A DNA stretch of 64,000 bases from Pseudomonas citri (GTDB lineage: Bacteria > Pseudomonadota > Gammaproteobacteria > Pseudomonadales > Pseudomonadaceae). This document shows, piece by piece, positions 18,313 through 27,638 of this stretch (the first letter of the stretch is position 1; the number at the start of each line of letters is the position of its first letter). The stretch covers positions 186,001 to 250,000 of the forward strand of contig NZ_JAODAB010000006.1 of NCBI RefSeq assembly GCF_025336485.1, written 5' to 3'. A program made the position numbers and the translations under genes. The notes under the pieces were generated by a model. It saw only the letters and a program-made list of their open reading frames with translations. It did not search any database and was not told where the DNA came from.

Positions 18313-18993
18313 CTAGCTGTAGTCGCGCGCACCGAACAGCGCGGTACCGATGCGCACCCAGGTGGCGCCTTGGGCAATGGCTGATTCGAGGTCATGGCTC
18401 ATGCCCATGGAAAGTGTGTCCAATGGCAGGTCCAGGCTGGCTTGCAGGCGTTGCACGGCCGCGAAGGCGGCGTCCTGGGCGGCACGGTCTTCGGTGGGTT
18501 CGGGAATCGCCATCAGGCCGCGCAATTTCAAGCGTGGCAAGGCGCTGATGGCTTCGGCCAGGGCCGGCAGGTCGGCTGGCGTGCAACCGGATTTACTGGC
18601 CTCACCGCTGACGTTGACCTGGATACAGATGTTCAACGGCGGCAGCTCGGCGGGGCGCTGCTCGGACAGGCGTTGGGCAATTTTCAAGCGATCCACGGAG
18701 TGCACCCAATCGAAATGTTCGGCGATGGCACGGGTCTTGTTCGACTGGATGGGGCCGATGAAGTGCCAGATCAAGGGCAGGTCGGTCAGTTCCGCCTGCT
18801 TGCCCAGTGCTTCTTGCAGGTAATTCTCGCCAAAGTCCCGCAGGCCGGCGGCATAGGCTTCGCGCAAGGCCGGGGCGGGCTTGGTCTTGCTCACGGCCAG
18901 CAGGTGGACGCTGTGTCCGGCGCGTTGGGCGGCCAGCTCGGCTGCATGGATGCGCGATCTAACCTGAGAAATGTTGTCTGCTATCGTGGACAT
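18313..18993 (-). CDS. PLP homeostasis protein YggS (YBL036C family)
   Basis: A 226-residue fold-type III PLP-binding protein of the YggS/PROSC family, which buffers pyridoxal phosphate. The PLP lysine is in LLAVSKTKPA, FGENYLQEA and WHFIGPIQSNK follow, and the C-terminal phosphate loop is MGMSHDLESAI with WVRIGTALFGARDYS. It is first gene of the proC-yggT-yggU unit and divergent from pilT, with a 56-nt gap holding both promoters. Confidence 0.95.
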   Translation of the reverse strand: MSTIADNISQVRSRIHAAELAAQRAGHSVHLLAVSKTKPAPALREAYAAGLRDFGENYLQEALGKQAELTDLPLIWHFIGPIQSNKTRAIAEHFDWVHSVDRLKIAQRLSEQRPAELPPLNICIQVNVSGEASKSGCTPADLPALAEAISALPRLKLRGLMAIPEPTEDRAAQDAAFAAVQRLQASLDLPLDTLSMGMSHDLESAIAQGATWVRIGTALFGARDYS

Positions 18994-19049
18994 AAAGAAG
19001 CGCCGGCGGGTCTGAGGTTCGCGGCATTCTACTGGAATTGGGGAGCGCT

Positions 19050-20084
19050 ATGGATATCACTGAGTTGCTGGCGTTCAGCGCCAAACAGGGGGCGTCGGAC
19101 CTGCACCTGTCTGCCGGGCTGCCGCCGATGATCCGCGTCGATGGCGATGTCCGGCGCATCAACCTGCCGGCACTGGATCACAAGCAAGTCCATGAGCTGA
19201 TCTACGACATCATGAATGATCGGCAGCGAATGGATTACGAAAAGTTTCTGGAGACCGATTTTTCCTTCGACGTGCCGGGTGTCGCCCGGTTCCGGGTCAA
19301 CGCCTTCAACCAGAATCGCGGCGCGGGGGCGGTATTTCGTACCATTCCGTCGAAAGTCCTGACCATGGAAGACCTGGGGATGAGCGATGTGTTTCGCAAA
19401 GTGACCGAGGCGCCTCGCGGGCTGGTACTGGTGACGGGGCCGACGGGGTCAGGCAAGTCCACCACCCTGGCGGCGATGATCGATTACCTCAACAGCCACA
19501 AGCATCACCACATCCTTACCATCGAAGATCCGATCGAGTTCGTGCATGAACCGCGCAAATGCCTGATCAATCAGCGCGAAGTGCACCGCGACACCCAGGG
19601 TTTTTCCACGGCCCTGCGTTCGGCGCTGCGCGAAGACCCGGACGTGATCCTGGTGGGGGAAATGCGCGACCTCGAAACCATCCGCCTGGCGCTGACCGCC
19701 GCCGAAACCGGGCATTTGGTGTTCGGCACGTTGCACACGACCTCGGCGGCCAAGACCATCGATCGGGTGGTGGATGTGTTCCCGGGGGATGAGAAGTCCA
19801 TGGTTCGCTCGATGCTGTCGGAGTCGTTGCAGGCGGTGATTTCCCAGACGTTGATCAAGAAAATTGGCGGCGGCCGGGTGGCTGCTCATGAAATCATGCT
19901 GGGCACCTCGGCCATCCGTAACCTGATCCGCGAAGACAAGGTGGCGCAGATGTATTCGGCGATCCAGACCGGCGGTTCGCTGGGCATGCAGACCCTGGAC
20001 ATGTGCCTGAAGGATTTGGTGAACAAAGGGCTGATCAGCCGCGAACATGCGCGGGAGCGGGCGCGTACGCCGGATAACTTCTGA
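19050..20084 (+). CDS. pilT: Type IV pilus retraction ATPase PilT
   Basis: A 344-residue hexameric secretion-type ATPase that drives pilus depolymerisation and twitching. Walker A is GPTGSGKS (130-137), the Asp box includes ILTIEDPIEFVH, Walker B is DPDVILVGEMRD, and the His box is TGHLVFGTLHT. The ATG at 19050 has GGGAGCG 3 nt upstream, and MDITELLAFS is the usual start. No pilU paralogue follows. It is convergent with the NlpC/P60 gene. Confidence 0.96.
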   Translation: MDITELLAFSAKQGASDLHLSAGLPPMIRVDGDVRRINLPALDHKQVHELIYDIMNDRQRMDYEKFLETDFSFDVPGVARFRVNAFNQNRGAGAVFRTIPSKVLTMEDLGMSDVFRKVTEAPRGLVLVTGPTGSGKSTTLAAMIDYLNSHKHHHILTIEDPIEFVHEPRKCLINQREVHRDTQGFSTALRSALREDPDVILVGEMRDLETIRLALTAAETGHLVFGTLHTTSAAKTIDRVVDVFPGDEKSMVRSMLSESLQAVISQTLIKKIGGGRVAAHEIMLGTSAIRNLIREDKVAQMYSAIQTGGSLGMQTLDMCLKDLVNKGLISREHARERARTPDNF

Positions 20085-20100
20085 GGAAACTGCGTGGAGC

Positions 20101-20132
20101 CCGTGGCGAGGGAGCAAGCTCCCTCGCCACGG
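20101..20132. terminator. GTGGCGAGGGAGC palindrome between convergent pilT and NlpC/P60 gene
   Basis: A 15-bp perfect inverted repeat (20101-20115 with 20118-20132, CCGTGGCGAGGGAGC and its complement) around AA. It ends directly before the stop codon of the minus-strand gene, so it probably serves both transcripts. Confidence 0.75.
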
Positions 20133-20133
20133 A

Positions 20134-20745
20134 TCAGCGCTGCACCACCCGCATCGTTCCCGGTTCTTTCGGCAGGACTCGCTTGGCAACCACGTAATGG
20201 CTGTCCCAGTACGGTTTGTTCAGGGTGTCGATGGACACCGACTTGCCCCGGCGCGGGGCATGGATGAAGCGGTCGTTACCCAGATAGATCGCTACGTGGT
20301 TGACCCGGCGGCTCTTGAGCTTGAAGAAAATCAGGTCGCCGGGCTTGAGGTCGTTGCGATCGACCTTTTCGCCGTGGCCGCTGGCCATGGCGTTGGAGGT
20401 GCGCGGCAGGTCGAAGGTGGCGTCGTTGAAAGCGTATTTCACCAGCCCGCTGCAATCGAAGCCTTTACTTGGGCTGCTGCCGCCCCAACGATAAGGTGTA
20501 CCGAGCACATTCACGGCACGACTCAGCACGTTGCTGCTGGCCTTGGTTGCCATGGGCGGCACCAGTTTGCCGTTGACGGTGCTCACCGGTTGGACGGTTG
20601 GCCCGTTTTTGCTCGAAGGAGCAGAAACATGGGACTTGGGGGTGTAGCCGTTGATGTTGGGAAGACGTTGCTCACGGTTGGTGGCGTGGGCGGCCAGTGG
20701 CAATAATAGGCAAATGGTTAGCCATGTCTTGAAAAATGGACGCAT
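20134..20745 (-). CDS. NlpC/P60 family cell wall hydrolase
   Basis: A 203-residue exported protein. A signal peptide (MRPFFKTWLTICLLLPLAAHA) precedes a linker of about 50 residues and the NlpC/P60 papain-like domain, with Cys98 in KGFDCSGLV, His150 in VNHVAIYLG and His162 in FIHAPRRG. These form the catalytic triad used to cut peptide bonds in murein stem peptides. There is no lipobox. The ATG at 20745 is chosen for the signal peptide; the frame is open for 31 more codons upstream. The exact substrate is not evident. Confidence 0.9.
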   Translation of the reverse strand: MRPFFKTWLTICLLLPLAAHATNREQRLPNINGYTPKSHVSAPSSKNGPTVQPVSTVNGKLVPPMATKASSNVLSRAVNVLGTPYRWGGSSPSKGFDCSGLVKYAFNDATFDLPRTSNAMASGHGEKVDRNDLKPGDLIFFKLKSRRVNHVAIYLGNDRFIHAPRRGKSVSIDTLNKPYWDSHYVVAKRVLPKEPGTMRVVQR

Positions 20746-20993
20746 TAGGCAGGGCTCGTATGGGTTAGCGCGCAACTTTATAACAGCTTTTTTCCCCATT
20801 CCCGGGCCGTTTGTCGACTCGAAACCCTGCGTAATCACGTGCTATTGCGACAATTTGCCCTGACTGTCCGACAAAACCCCCATGTCACGGGCGTTTCACC
20901 GGTTCGCGTCGCCAAGGACCGCTTGTCGGCAAGACACATAAAAGTCACAGAAAGTCAGAAAAAATTTTTCTATCGCGGAAAAAGAGAGGATTC

Positions 20994-21422
20994 ATGAACA
21001 GCTATCGGCAGGACGTAAACTCCGACACCCACAGTAAGGTCATCGGTTATCTGCTGTGGATTTTCGGCTTTACCGGCGCCCATCGGTTCTATTACGGCAA
21101 GCCCGTGACCGGCACGATCTGGTTCTTCACCCTCGGCCTGCTGGGCATCGGCTGGCTGATAGACCTGTTCCTGATTCCGGCCATGGATCGTGAAGCGGGC
21201 CTGCGGTTTACCCCAGGGCCGATCGAATACAGCGTGGCGTGGATCCTGCTGACGTTTCTCGGTGTATTCGGCGTGCACCGCATGTACCAGGGCAAGTGGC
21301 TCAGCGGGATTCTTTACCTGTTGACCGGCGGGGTGTTTTTCCTGGGGGTGCTGTATGACTTCTGGACGCTGAACGATCAAATCTCTATTCGCAATGCGCA
21401 GAAGCGTGGGGCTTTTCAGTAA
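20994..21422 (+). CDS. TM2 domain protein with duplicated halves
   Basis: A 142-residue membrane protein. The first half has GYLLWIFGFTGAHRFYYGK, then TGTIWFFTLGLLGIGWLIDLF. The second repeats the pattern with WILLTFLGVFGVHRMYQGK and SGILYLLTGGVFFLGVLYDFW. The GxHR(F/M)Yx2GK motif thus occurs twice, a tandem TM2 arrangement with four helices. The start has a good site (AGAGAGGATTC). The function is unknown. Confidence 0.88.
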   Translation: MNSYRQDVNSDTHSKVIGYLLWIFGFTGAHRFYYGKPVTGTIWFFTLGLLGIGWLIDLFLIPAMDREAGLRFTPGPIEYSVAWILLTFLGVFGVHRMYQGKWLSGILYLLTGGVFFLGVLYDFWTLNDQISIRNAQKRGAFQ

Positions 21423-21423
21423 G

Positions 21424-21470
21424 ACAGGTCGCCCTTATCCCGAGCACGCTCGCGATAAGGGCGACCCTGT
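21424..21470. terminator. Hairpin between convergent TM2 gene and pyrX
   Basis: ACAGGTCGCCCTTATC (21424-21439) pairs with GATAAGGGCGACCCTGT (21454-21470) with one bulge, around a loop that contains CGAGCACGCTCG, itself a small stem. The structure lies 2 nt after the TM2 stop and 2 nt before the pyrX stop. No T-run is evident. Confidence 0.65.
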
Positions 21471-21472
21471 AC

Positions 21473-22744
21473 TCAGGCCTGGTGCGTGATCCGCCCATCC
21501 ATCAGGGTATAGCGCACCACGCCCGGCAGGCTGTGGCCCAGGAACGGGCAGTTGTCACCCTTGGAGCGCCAGGCTTCGCCGGCTACGGTGGAGGCGGCGG
21601 GGTCGAACAGCACCAGGTCGGCCGCGGCCCCCACGGCCAGTGTCCCCGCTGGCAATTGCACTGCCTGGGCCGGGCCGCTGCTCAGGCGTGCCAACAGGGT
21701 CGGCAGGTCCAGCAGACCATCTTCCACCAAGGTCAGGGCCAATGGCAGCAACAGCTCGACGCTGCTGATACCCGGTTCGGTGGCGCCGAACGGTGCCAGC
21801 TTGGCATCGCGCTCGTGGGGTTGGTGGTGGCTGGCGATGGCCGAGATCACGCCGGATTTCACGGCTTCGCGCAGGCCATCGCGGTCGGCGCGGGTGCGCA
21901 GCGGCGGTTGGACGTGATAGACGCTGTTGAAGTCGATCAGCGCTTCGTCAGTCAGGATCAACTGGTACAGCGCCACATCGGCGGTCACCGGCAGGCCGCG
22001 GGCCTGGGCCTGGGCAATCAGGGCCGCGCCGCGGGCGCTGGTCAGCTGGCTGAAGTGCGCGCGCACGCCGCTTTGCTCCACCAGCAGCAGATCCCGGGCC
22101 AGGGCCACGGTCTCGGCGGTTTCCGGGATGCCCGGCAGGCCGAGGAAACTGGCGGTCGGGCCTTCATGGGCCAGGCCACCTTCGGCCAGGTCATGGTCTT
22201 GGGAGTTGAAGATCACCGTCAGGCCGAACGTCGCCGCATATTCCAGGGCGCGGCACAGGGTGCGGGTGTTGCGGAAACTATTCAGGCCGTTGCCGAATGC
22301 CACGCAACCGGCGTCACGCAGGGCGATGAGCTCGGCCAGTTGTTCACCGTCGAGGCCCTTGCTCAGCGCGCCGATCGGGAAGACCTTGGTGTTGCCGGCT
22401 TCGCGGGCGCGGTCGAGGATCAGTTCGGCCACGGCCGAGGTGTCCAGCACGGGTTTGGTCTGTGGCGGGCAGCACAGGCTGGTCACGCCACCGGCGGCGG
22501 CGGCCCGGGTTTCGCTGACGATGCTGCCTTTGCGGCTGTAGCCGGGCTCGCGCAGGGCGACGTTCAGGTCCACCAGTCCGGGAGCGGCCACCAGGCCTTG
22601 GGCGTCGAGGGTCTGGACCGCGACGAAGCCAGCCGGGGCGGCGCCCAGGGCGACGATTTTGCAGGCATCGATATGGATATCAGTCACTTGATCCAGGCCA
22701 CTGGCCGGATCGATCACGCGTGCGCCGAGAATGCTGAGCTTCAC
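21473..22744 (-). CDS. pyrX: Non-catalytic dihydroorotase-like subunit (PyrX/PyrC')
   Basis: A 423-residue amidohydrolase-fold protein. Active dihydroorotases have a zinc-binding HxH in GxxDxHxHxREPG, but here the stretch reads [15 protein letters not shown], so both histidines are lost and hydrolysis is not expected. Some later residues of the fold remain ([10 protein letters not shown]). In Pseudomonas such a protein is an obligate structural partner of aspartate transcarbamoylase in a dodecamer. The 4-nt overlap with pyrB fits that role. Confidence 0.93.
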   Translation of the reverse strand: MKLSILGARVIDPASGLDQVTDIHIDACKIVALGAAPAGFVAVQTLDAQGLVAAPGLVDLNVALREPGYSRKGSIVSETRAAAAGGVTSLCCPPQTKPVLDTSAVAELILDRAREAGNTKVFPIGALSKGLDGEQLAELIALRDAGCVAFGNGLNSFRNTRTLCRALEYAATFGLTVIFNSQDHDLAEGGLAHEGPTASFLGLPGIPETAETVALARDLLLVEQSGVRAHFSQLTSARGAALIAQAQARGLPVTADVALYQLILTDEALIDFNSVYHVQPPLRTRADRDGLREAVKSGVISAIASHHQPHERDAKLAPFGATEPGISSVELLLPLALTLVEDGLLDLPTLLARLSSGPAQAVQLPAGTLAVGAAADLVLFDPAASTVAGEAWRSKGDNCPFLGHSLPGVVRYTLMDGRITHQA

Positions 22745-23745
22745 TGGGCGTTCTCCTGGTCGAATTGGCGCTGGGCCGTTTGCCCGCTCATGGCCATGGA
22801 CAGCACGGCCATGCGGATGGCGATGCCGTAGGTCACCTGGTTGAGAATCACCGAGTGCGGTCCGTCGGCTACCGCCGATTCGATCTCCACCCCACGGTTG
22901 ATCGGCCCCGGGTGCATGACGATGGCGTCCGGCTTGGCCCCGGCCAGGCGGGCGGTGGTCAGGCCGAACAGGCGGTAGAACTCGCCTTCGCTGGGCAGCA
23001 GGCCGCCGGTCATGCGTTCGCGCTGTAGACGCAGCATGATCACCACGTCCACATCCTTGAGGCCTTCGGTCATGTCGGTGTAGACCTTTACGCCGTATTG
23101 CTCGACGCCGATGGGCAGCAGGGTCTTCGGGGCGATCACGCGGATGTCGGGGCAGCCGAGGGTCTTGAGGGCCAGCATGTTCGAGCGCGCCACTCGCGAG
23201 TGCAGGATGTCGCCGACGATCGCCACCGACAGGTTTTCGAAGCTGCCCTTGTGCCGACGAATGGTCAGCATGTCCAGCATGCCCTGGGTCGGGTGGGCGT
23301 GACGGCCGTCGCCGCCGTTGATGATCGCCACTTGCGGGCAGACATGTTCGGCAATGAAGTGCGCGGCGCCGGAATCGGCGTGGCGCACGACGAACATGTC
23401 GGCGGCCATGGCTTCCAGGTTACGCAGGGTGTCGAGCAGGGTTTCACCCTTGCTGGCCGAGGAGGTGGACACGTTCAGGGTGATCACGTCCGCCGATAGC
23501 CGTTGGGCCGCCAGTTCGAAGGTGGTGCGGGTACGGGTGGAGTTTTCGAAGAACACGTTGCACACGGTCTTGCCGCGCAGCAGCGGGACTTTCTTCACTG
23601 CCCGGGCGCCAACCTCGAGGAACGAGTCGGCGGTGTCGAGGATTTCTGTCAGCAGCTCGCGGCGCAGGCCGTCGAGGGACAGGAAATGCCGCAGCTGGCC
23701 CTGATCGTTGAGCTGCAGCGGGCGCTTGGTTTCGAGAGGCGTCAT
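22741..23745 (-). CDS. pyrB: Aspartate carbamoyltransferase catalytic subunit PyrB
   Basis: A 334-residue enzyme joining carbamoyl phosphate and aspartate, the committed step of pyrimidine synthesis. The carbamoyl-phosphate motif is [24 protein letters not shown] is the second signature, and [14 protein letters not shown] the third. It has an N-terminal extension of about 20 residues, as in other Pseudomonas PyrB, where it binds regulatory nucleotides. It lies in pyrR-pyrB-pyrX order with no pyrI. Confidence 0.97.
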   Translation of the reverse strand: MTPLETKRPLQLNDQGQLRHFLSLDGLRRELLTEILDTADSFLEVGARAVKKVPLLRGKTVCNVFFENSTRTRTTFELAAQRLSADVITLNVSTSSASKGETLLDTLRNLEAMAADMFVVRHADSGAAHFIAEHVCPQVAIINGGDGRHAHPTQGMLDMLTIRRHKGSFENLSVAIVGDILHSRVARSNMLALKTLGCPDIRVIAPKTLLPIGVEQYGVKVYTDMTEGLKDVDVVIMLRLQRERMTGGLLPSEGEFYRLFGLTTARLAGAKPDAIVMHPGPINRGVEIESAVADGPHSVILNQVTYGIAIRMAVLSMAMSGQTAQRQFDQENAQ

Positions 23746-23769
23746 CGCGATGGACTCTTACAAGGGCAG

Positions 23770-24276
23770 TTAAAGGGCAAGGTCTTGCAGTTCGAGTTGC
23801 AGTGGCGCAGGGCCCAAGAGCTTGACCCGCTCGTGGGCGGCCAGGGTCAGCGTCGCCCCCACCACGTTCGGGCGGATCGGCAGCTCGGCGGCGTCCAGGT
23901 CCAGCAGGCACACCAGCGTCACGCTGGCCGGGCGGCCGTAGTCGAACAGTTCGTTCATGGCGGCGCGGACGGTCCGGCCACTCATCAGTACGTCGTCGAT
24001 CAGCACCAGATGCTGGCCTTCGATCTCGAACGGCAGCGCCGAGGGACGTACCTGTGGGTGCAGGCCGTTCTGGCTGAAGTCGTCGCGGTAGAAGGACACG
24101 TCCAGGGTGCCCAATGGCGCCTGGTTGCCCAGTTCATCGAGCAAGGCCTGGGCGACCCAGACGCCGCCGGTACGAATGCCGATATAGCGCGGTTCGCGGA
24201 TGCCGCGTTGTTCCAGGTGCGCCGTGAGACGGATCGCCATCTGGCTGATCAGGTCGGCAGGATTGGGCAGGCTCAT
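23770..24276 (-). CDS. pyrR: Bifunctional PyrR (pyr operon regulator / uracil phosphoribosyltransferase)
   Basis: A 168-residue phosphoribosyltransferase-fold protein. The PRPP-binding loop is [21 protein letters not shown], and [10 protein letters not shown] and [11 protein letters not shown] are typical of PyrR. In Gram-positive bacteria PyrR causes attenuation; in Pseudomonas its regulatory role is less certain. It has a strong ribosome-binding site (GAAGGAG) and is first in the pyr unit. I see no clear antiterminator/terminator pair in the 85-nt leader beyond the ruvX terminator. Confidence 0.94.
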   Translation of the reverse strand: MSLPNPADLISQMAIRLTAHLEQRGIREPRYIGIRTGGVWVAQALLDELGNQAPLGTLDVSFYRDDFSQNGLHPQVRPSALPFEIEGQHLVLIDDVLMSGRTVRAAMNELFDYGRPASVTLVCLLDLDAAELPIRPNVVGATLTLAAHERVKLLGPAPLQLELQDLAL

Positions 24277-24328
24277 GCTGGCTCCTTCAGGTTCCCGGGC
24301 CGGTGGTTAAGCGGCGCGGTGTATCACT

Positions 24329-24355
24329 AAAAGAAAGCGCCTTGGCGGCGCTTTC
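24329..24355 (-). terminator. Rho-independent terminator after ruvX
   Basis: On the minus strand GAAAGCGCC and GGCGCTTTC form a 9-bp perfect stem with a 5-nt loop, followed by TTTT. It begins 7 nt after the ruvX stop and separates the gshB-to-ruvX genes from pyrR. Confidence 0.85.
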
Positions 24356-24361
24356 GAACAA

Positions 24362-24799
24362 TCAGCTTTCAAACAGGGCGGCGTTGGCGTCGAGCCAGCC
24401 TTGCAGCAGCAGGGCGGCGGCGATGGCGTCCACCGGGTTGTCGCGGTAACTGCCTTTCTGCCCGCCGCGCACCAGGCGCTCGCCCTTGGCCTCGAAGGTG
24501 GTCAGGCGTTCGTCATGGGTATAGAAGGGCAGGTTGAAGCGACCGTTGAGCCGGCGGGCGAATTTCTCGGCGCGCACGCACATGTCGCTGGGCGTGCCGT
24601 CCATGTTCAGCGGCAGGCCGACCACCACGGCGTCGGGTTTCCATTCCTTGATCAGCGCTTCGACCTGGTTCCAGTCCGGAACGCCATTCTGCGCTTTCAA
24701 GGTGCACAACTCGCGGGCCTGGCCGGTCACGACCTGGCCGACCGCCACGCCGATCTGTTTGGTGCCGTAATCGAAGCCCAGCAGCAAACGCAGGGCCAT
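24362..24799 (-). CDS. ruvX: Putative Holliday junction resolvase RuvX / YqgF
   Basis: A 145-residue RNase H-like protein. It has the nucleotide-fold start LLLGFDYGTKQIGVAVG with the first catalytic Asp, the central VVVGLPLNMDGTPSDMC, and YTHDERLTTFEA and DNPVDAIAAALLLQ carrying the later acidic residues. YqgF proteins are linked to 16S rRNA 5'-end processing as well as junction resolution. The ATG at 24799 shares one base with the algH stop. Confidence 0.95.
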   Translation of the reverse strand: MALRLLLGFDYGTKQIGVAVGQVVTGQARELCTLKAQNGVPDWNQVEALIKEWKPDAVVVGLPLNMDGTPSDMCVRAEKFARRLNGRFNLPFYTHDERLTTFEAKGERLVRGGQKGSYRDNPVDAIAAALLLQGWLDANAALFES

Positions 24800-25368
24800 C
24801 AGGCGTGTCCTGCCTGGCTGGTGAGCAGGCTGAGGTTGATTCCCAGCCGGCTGGCCGCCGCCTCCAGGCGCAGTTCGCTGCTGGTGTTGAACAGGATGTC
24901 TGCATCGAACGGGCAGGTCAGCCAGGCGTTGTCGGCCAGTTCGGCTTCCAGTTGCCCGGCTTCCCAACCGGCGTAACCCAGGGCGATCAGGCTTTTTTCC
25001 GGGCCGACACCGTCGGCGATGGCGAACAGCACGTCCTGGGAGGTGGACAGCGAGACGCCGTCCAGGTCCACGGTGGCCTGGTATTTGGGGCCCGACGGGT
25101 GGAGCACGAAGCCGCGGTCGGTCTGCACCGGTCCGCCGATGAAAATCGGCACGTGCTGGCACAAGAGTGGCGGCTCAACCTCCGGACGCAATTGCTCGAG
25201 AATGTCCGCCAGGTTCAGCTCCTGCGGACGATTGATCACCAGCCCCATGGCGCCATTGGCCGTGTGCTCGACGATGTAGGTCAAGGTATGGGCGAAGTTC
25301 GGATCGGCCATGTGCGGCATGGCGATCAGGAAGTGATGCTTGAGGTAGCTGGGGCTGACATTTTTCAT
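24799..25368 (-). CDS. AlgH / YqgE family protein (UPF0301)
   Basis: A 189-residue protein of the UPF0301 family. It has the opening YLKHHFLIAMPHMADPNFAHTLTYI, then GAMGLVINRP, FIGGPVQTDRGFVLH and LIALGYAGWEAGQLE. The homologue in Pseudomonas is named AlgH for a link to alginate regulation, but its biochemical activity is unclear. The ATG at 25368 is chosen because the family begins just before YLKHHFL. It is directly coupled to ruvX. Confidence 0.93.
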   Translation of the reverse strand: MKNVSPSYLKHHFLIAMPHMADPNFAHTLTYIVEHTANGAMGLVINRPQELNLADILEQLRPEVEPPLLCQHVPIFIGGPVQTDRGFVLHPSGPKYQATVDLDGVSLSTSQDVLFAIADGVGPEKSLIALGYAGWEAGQLEAELADNAWLTCPFDADILFNTSSELRLEAAASRLGINLSLLTSQAGHA

Positions 25369-25434
25369 AGGCGCTAGTGTGGCGGCGTGGGGGCGAACTG
25401 ACAAGCTGGGGATGTGCGGCAATCCTTCTTGTCT

Positions 25435-26331
25435 TTAGTTACTGGAAAGCCGATCGCCCCGGGAGAATCGCCAGGTGCGGATGATTTCCAATCGGTCGAT
25501 GTCCGACAGGTCGCCGGTAAACGGCGCGAAGGGCGCGGCCAGGCGCACGATCCGCTGGGCGGCCTGGTCCAGCAACGGCTGGCCGGAGGATTCGAGCACC
25601 AGCACTTCATACAGCGAGCCGTCGCGGTTGATCGAGACCATTAGACGCAGGTTGCCGTAGATCTGTTTGCGCCGCGCTTCGTCGGGGTAGTTGAGGTTGC
25701 CGATGCGCTCGACTTTCTTGCGCCATTCGTCCTTGTACCAGGCACCCTTGTCGCGCATGGTCGAGGCGGCGCTCAGGCGGTGGATGCGTGGGCGCTTGGC
25801 ATACAGTTGCTGTTCCTGGGCCAGTTCGGCTTCCAGGCTGGCGATGTCGCTGGACAGTTGGGAACTGTCGAAGGTCGGTGCCGGGGCCTTGGGCTTGGGG
25901 TCGGGCTTGACCTCTTCCTTGGCGGGGGCCTTTTTCGGCTTCGGCGCCACGGTGGTCACGGCGGCCTTGGGCGCCGTCTCCTGCACCTCCGGCTTGGCCG
26001 CCGGCGGTGGGGTGACTTTCTGCACCGTGTTGTCCTGGAATGGCGCGATCTCGGTGGTCTTGGGAACCGCCTTCTTTTCCAGGGTGCCGCTGCCTTGCTG
26101 GTTTTCCTGGGCAAGGAAATCCGCCTTTGCCGGCTTGGTTTCGCTCTTGAACGTGGCGAGGGTGATTTCCAGGGTCTGGCTGATCTGCTTGGGCTCGACC
26201 GTGGCGAATCCCACCCCCAACAACAGCGCCAGGTGGATCAGCGCCGCCAGGAACAGGGTAAAACCGAGGCGATCGGCCGGGCGCACGCCACGATGGGCGA
26301 GCTCTGGGGGCAGATCGGACGGGAGGGTCAT
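25435..26331 (-). CDS. TonB-family energy transducer (TonB3-like)
   Basis: A 298-residue protein with a single N-terminal transmembrane anchor (LGFTLFLAALIHLALLLGVGFA), a Pro/Lys-rich periplasmic spacer (about 60-170), and a C-terminal TonB fold (IYGNLRLMVSINRDGSLYEVLVLESSGQPLLD). The H in the anchor matches the functional histidine region of TonB proteins. Its position between gshB and algH, beside pilGHIJ, corresponds to the gene called tonB3 in P. aeruginosa, where it affects twitching. No exbB/exbD is adjacent. Confidence 0.9.
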   Translation of the reverse strand: MTLPSDLPPELAHRGVRPADRLGFTLFLAALIHLALLLGVGFATVEPKQISQTLEITLATFKSETKPAKADFLAQENQQGSGTLEKKAVPKTTEIAPFQDNTVQKVTPPPAAKPEVQETAPKAAVTTVAPKPKKAPAKEEVKPDPKPKAPAPTFDSSQLSSDIASLEAELAQEQQLYAKRPRIHRLSAASTMRDKGAWYKDEWRKKVERIGNLNYPDEARRKQIYGNLRLMVSINRDGSLYEVLVLESSGQPLLDQAAQRIVRLAAPFAPFTGDLSDIDRLEIIRTWRFSRGDRLSSN

Positions 26332-26427
26332 GGCAAAAAAACCAACATCGCAGGTTTCACAGGCCGGGCATGATAACGCAATGTTGGTTTTTAGCTTCAA
26401 GCCTCAAGTGACAAGCGACCAGTTGCA

Positions 26428-27399
26428 TCAAGCCTGGGGCTTGACGCCCTTGGCTTGCAACTTCTTGTCGATGGCCTCCATCAGCATGCCGCCGATGTCG
26501 GTGCCGAAGGCGTTGTCGATCTCGCGGATGCAGGTCGGGCTGGTGACGTTGATTTCCGTCAGGTGCTCGCCGATCACGTCCAGGCCTACGAACAACAGGC
26601 CTTTTTCGCGCAAGGTCGGGCCGACCTGCGCGGCGATCCAGCGGTCCTTGTCGGTCAATGGGCGGGCTTCGCCACGACCGCCGGCCGCCAGGTTGCCGCG
26701 GGTTTCGCCGGCCGCCGGAATGCGCGCCAGGCAATAGTCCACCGGCTCGCCGTCGATCATCAGGATGCGCTTGTCGCCATCGACGATGGCCGGCAGGTAA
26801 GCCTGGATCATGATCTGCTGCTGGCCATGCAAGGTCAGGGTTTCCAGGATCACCGAGAGGTTCGGGTGGCCGGCGGTGTGACGGAAGATCGACGAACCGC
26901 CCATGCCGTCCAGCGGCTTGAGGATCACGTCGCCATGGTGGTCGGCAAATTCACGCAACACGTCCGGGCGACGGCTGACGATGGTCGGCGGCGTGCAGTG
27001 CGGGAACAGCGTGGCAAACAGCTTTTCGTTGCAGTCGCGCAGGCTCTGGGGTTTGTTGACCACCAGCACGCCGGCACTTTCGGCCTGCTCCAGCAGGTAG
27101 GTGGAGTAGACGAACTCCATGTCGAAGGGCGGGTCCTTGCGCATCAGGATCACGTCCAGGTCGCTCAGCAATGCATCGCTTTCGTTGCCCAGTTCAAACC
27201 ATTTTTCCGGGTTGGCGAAGACTTTCAGCGGTTTCATCCGCGCCCGTGCCTGGCCCTCGGCCTGGTAGAGGTCGCGCTGCTCCATGTAGAACAGCTCCCA
27301 ACCGCGCTTCTGGGCGGCCAGCAACATGGCCAGCGAGCTGTCCTTTTTGTAGGAAATACTGGCGATAGGGTCCATGACAATGCCGACGCGTACGCTCAT
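26428..27399 (-). CDS. gshB: Glutathione synthetase GshB
   Basis: A 323-residue ATP-grasp ligase joining gamma-glutamylcysteine and glycine. The N-terminus VGIVMDPIASISYKKDSSLAML is family-typical, RKDPPFDMEFVYSTYLLE and LKPLDGMGGSSIFR (grasp loop) follow, and the C-terminal INVTSPTCIREID carries metal and substrate residues. The start MSVRVG at 27399 fits the family; an in-frame ATG at 27429 adds ten residues. It is divergent from pilG; the 239-nt gap shows no other gene. Confidence 0.96.
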   Translation of the reverse strand: MSVRVGIVMDPIASISYKKDSSLAMLLAAQKRGWELFYMEQRDLYQAEGQARARMKPLKVFANPEKWFELGNESDALLSDLDVILMRKDPPFDMEFVYSTYLLEQAESAGVLVVNKPQSLRDCNEKLFATLFPHCTPPTIVSRRPDVLREFADHHGDVILKPLDGMGGSSIFRHTAGHPNLSVILETLTLHGQQQIMIQAYLPAIVDGDKRILMIDGEPVDYCLARIPAAGETRGNLAAGGRGEARPLTDKDRWIAAQVGPTLREKGLLFVGLDVIGEHLTEINVTSPTCIREIDNAFGTDIGGMLMEAIDKKLQAKGVKPQA

Positions 27400-27638
27400 G
27401 GCTCGATTCCTCGAAAATGGGGTGGGCATGAATGCCGTGAAAAAGTGGCGTCAGAGTGGCGCCCGGCGGATTTGCGGTCAAGGAAAAACCACCGCGCCGC
27501 CCGCCCGATAGCCCGGCGCTGGAGACTGTGCTAAAAAGGCTGCCATGTGACGTGCAGGCCTTGAACATCAAGGGTTTGCGCTGTCGTTCACTCTTGAGCG
27601 TTAAAAACCGGTTCGCAGTGGCAATGGCAGAGCATCCG

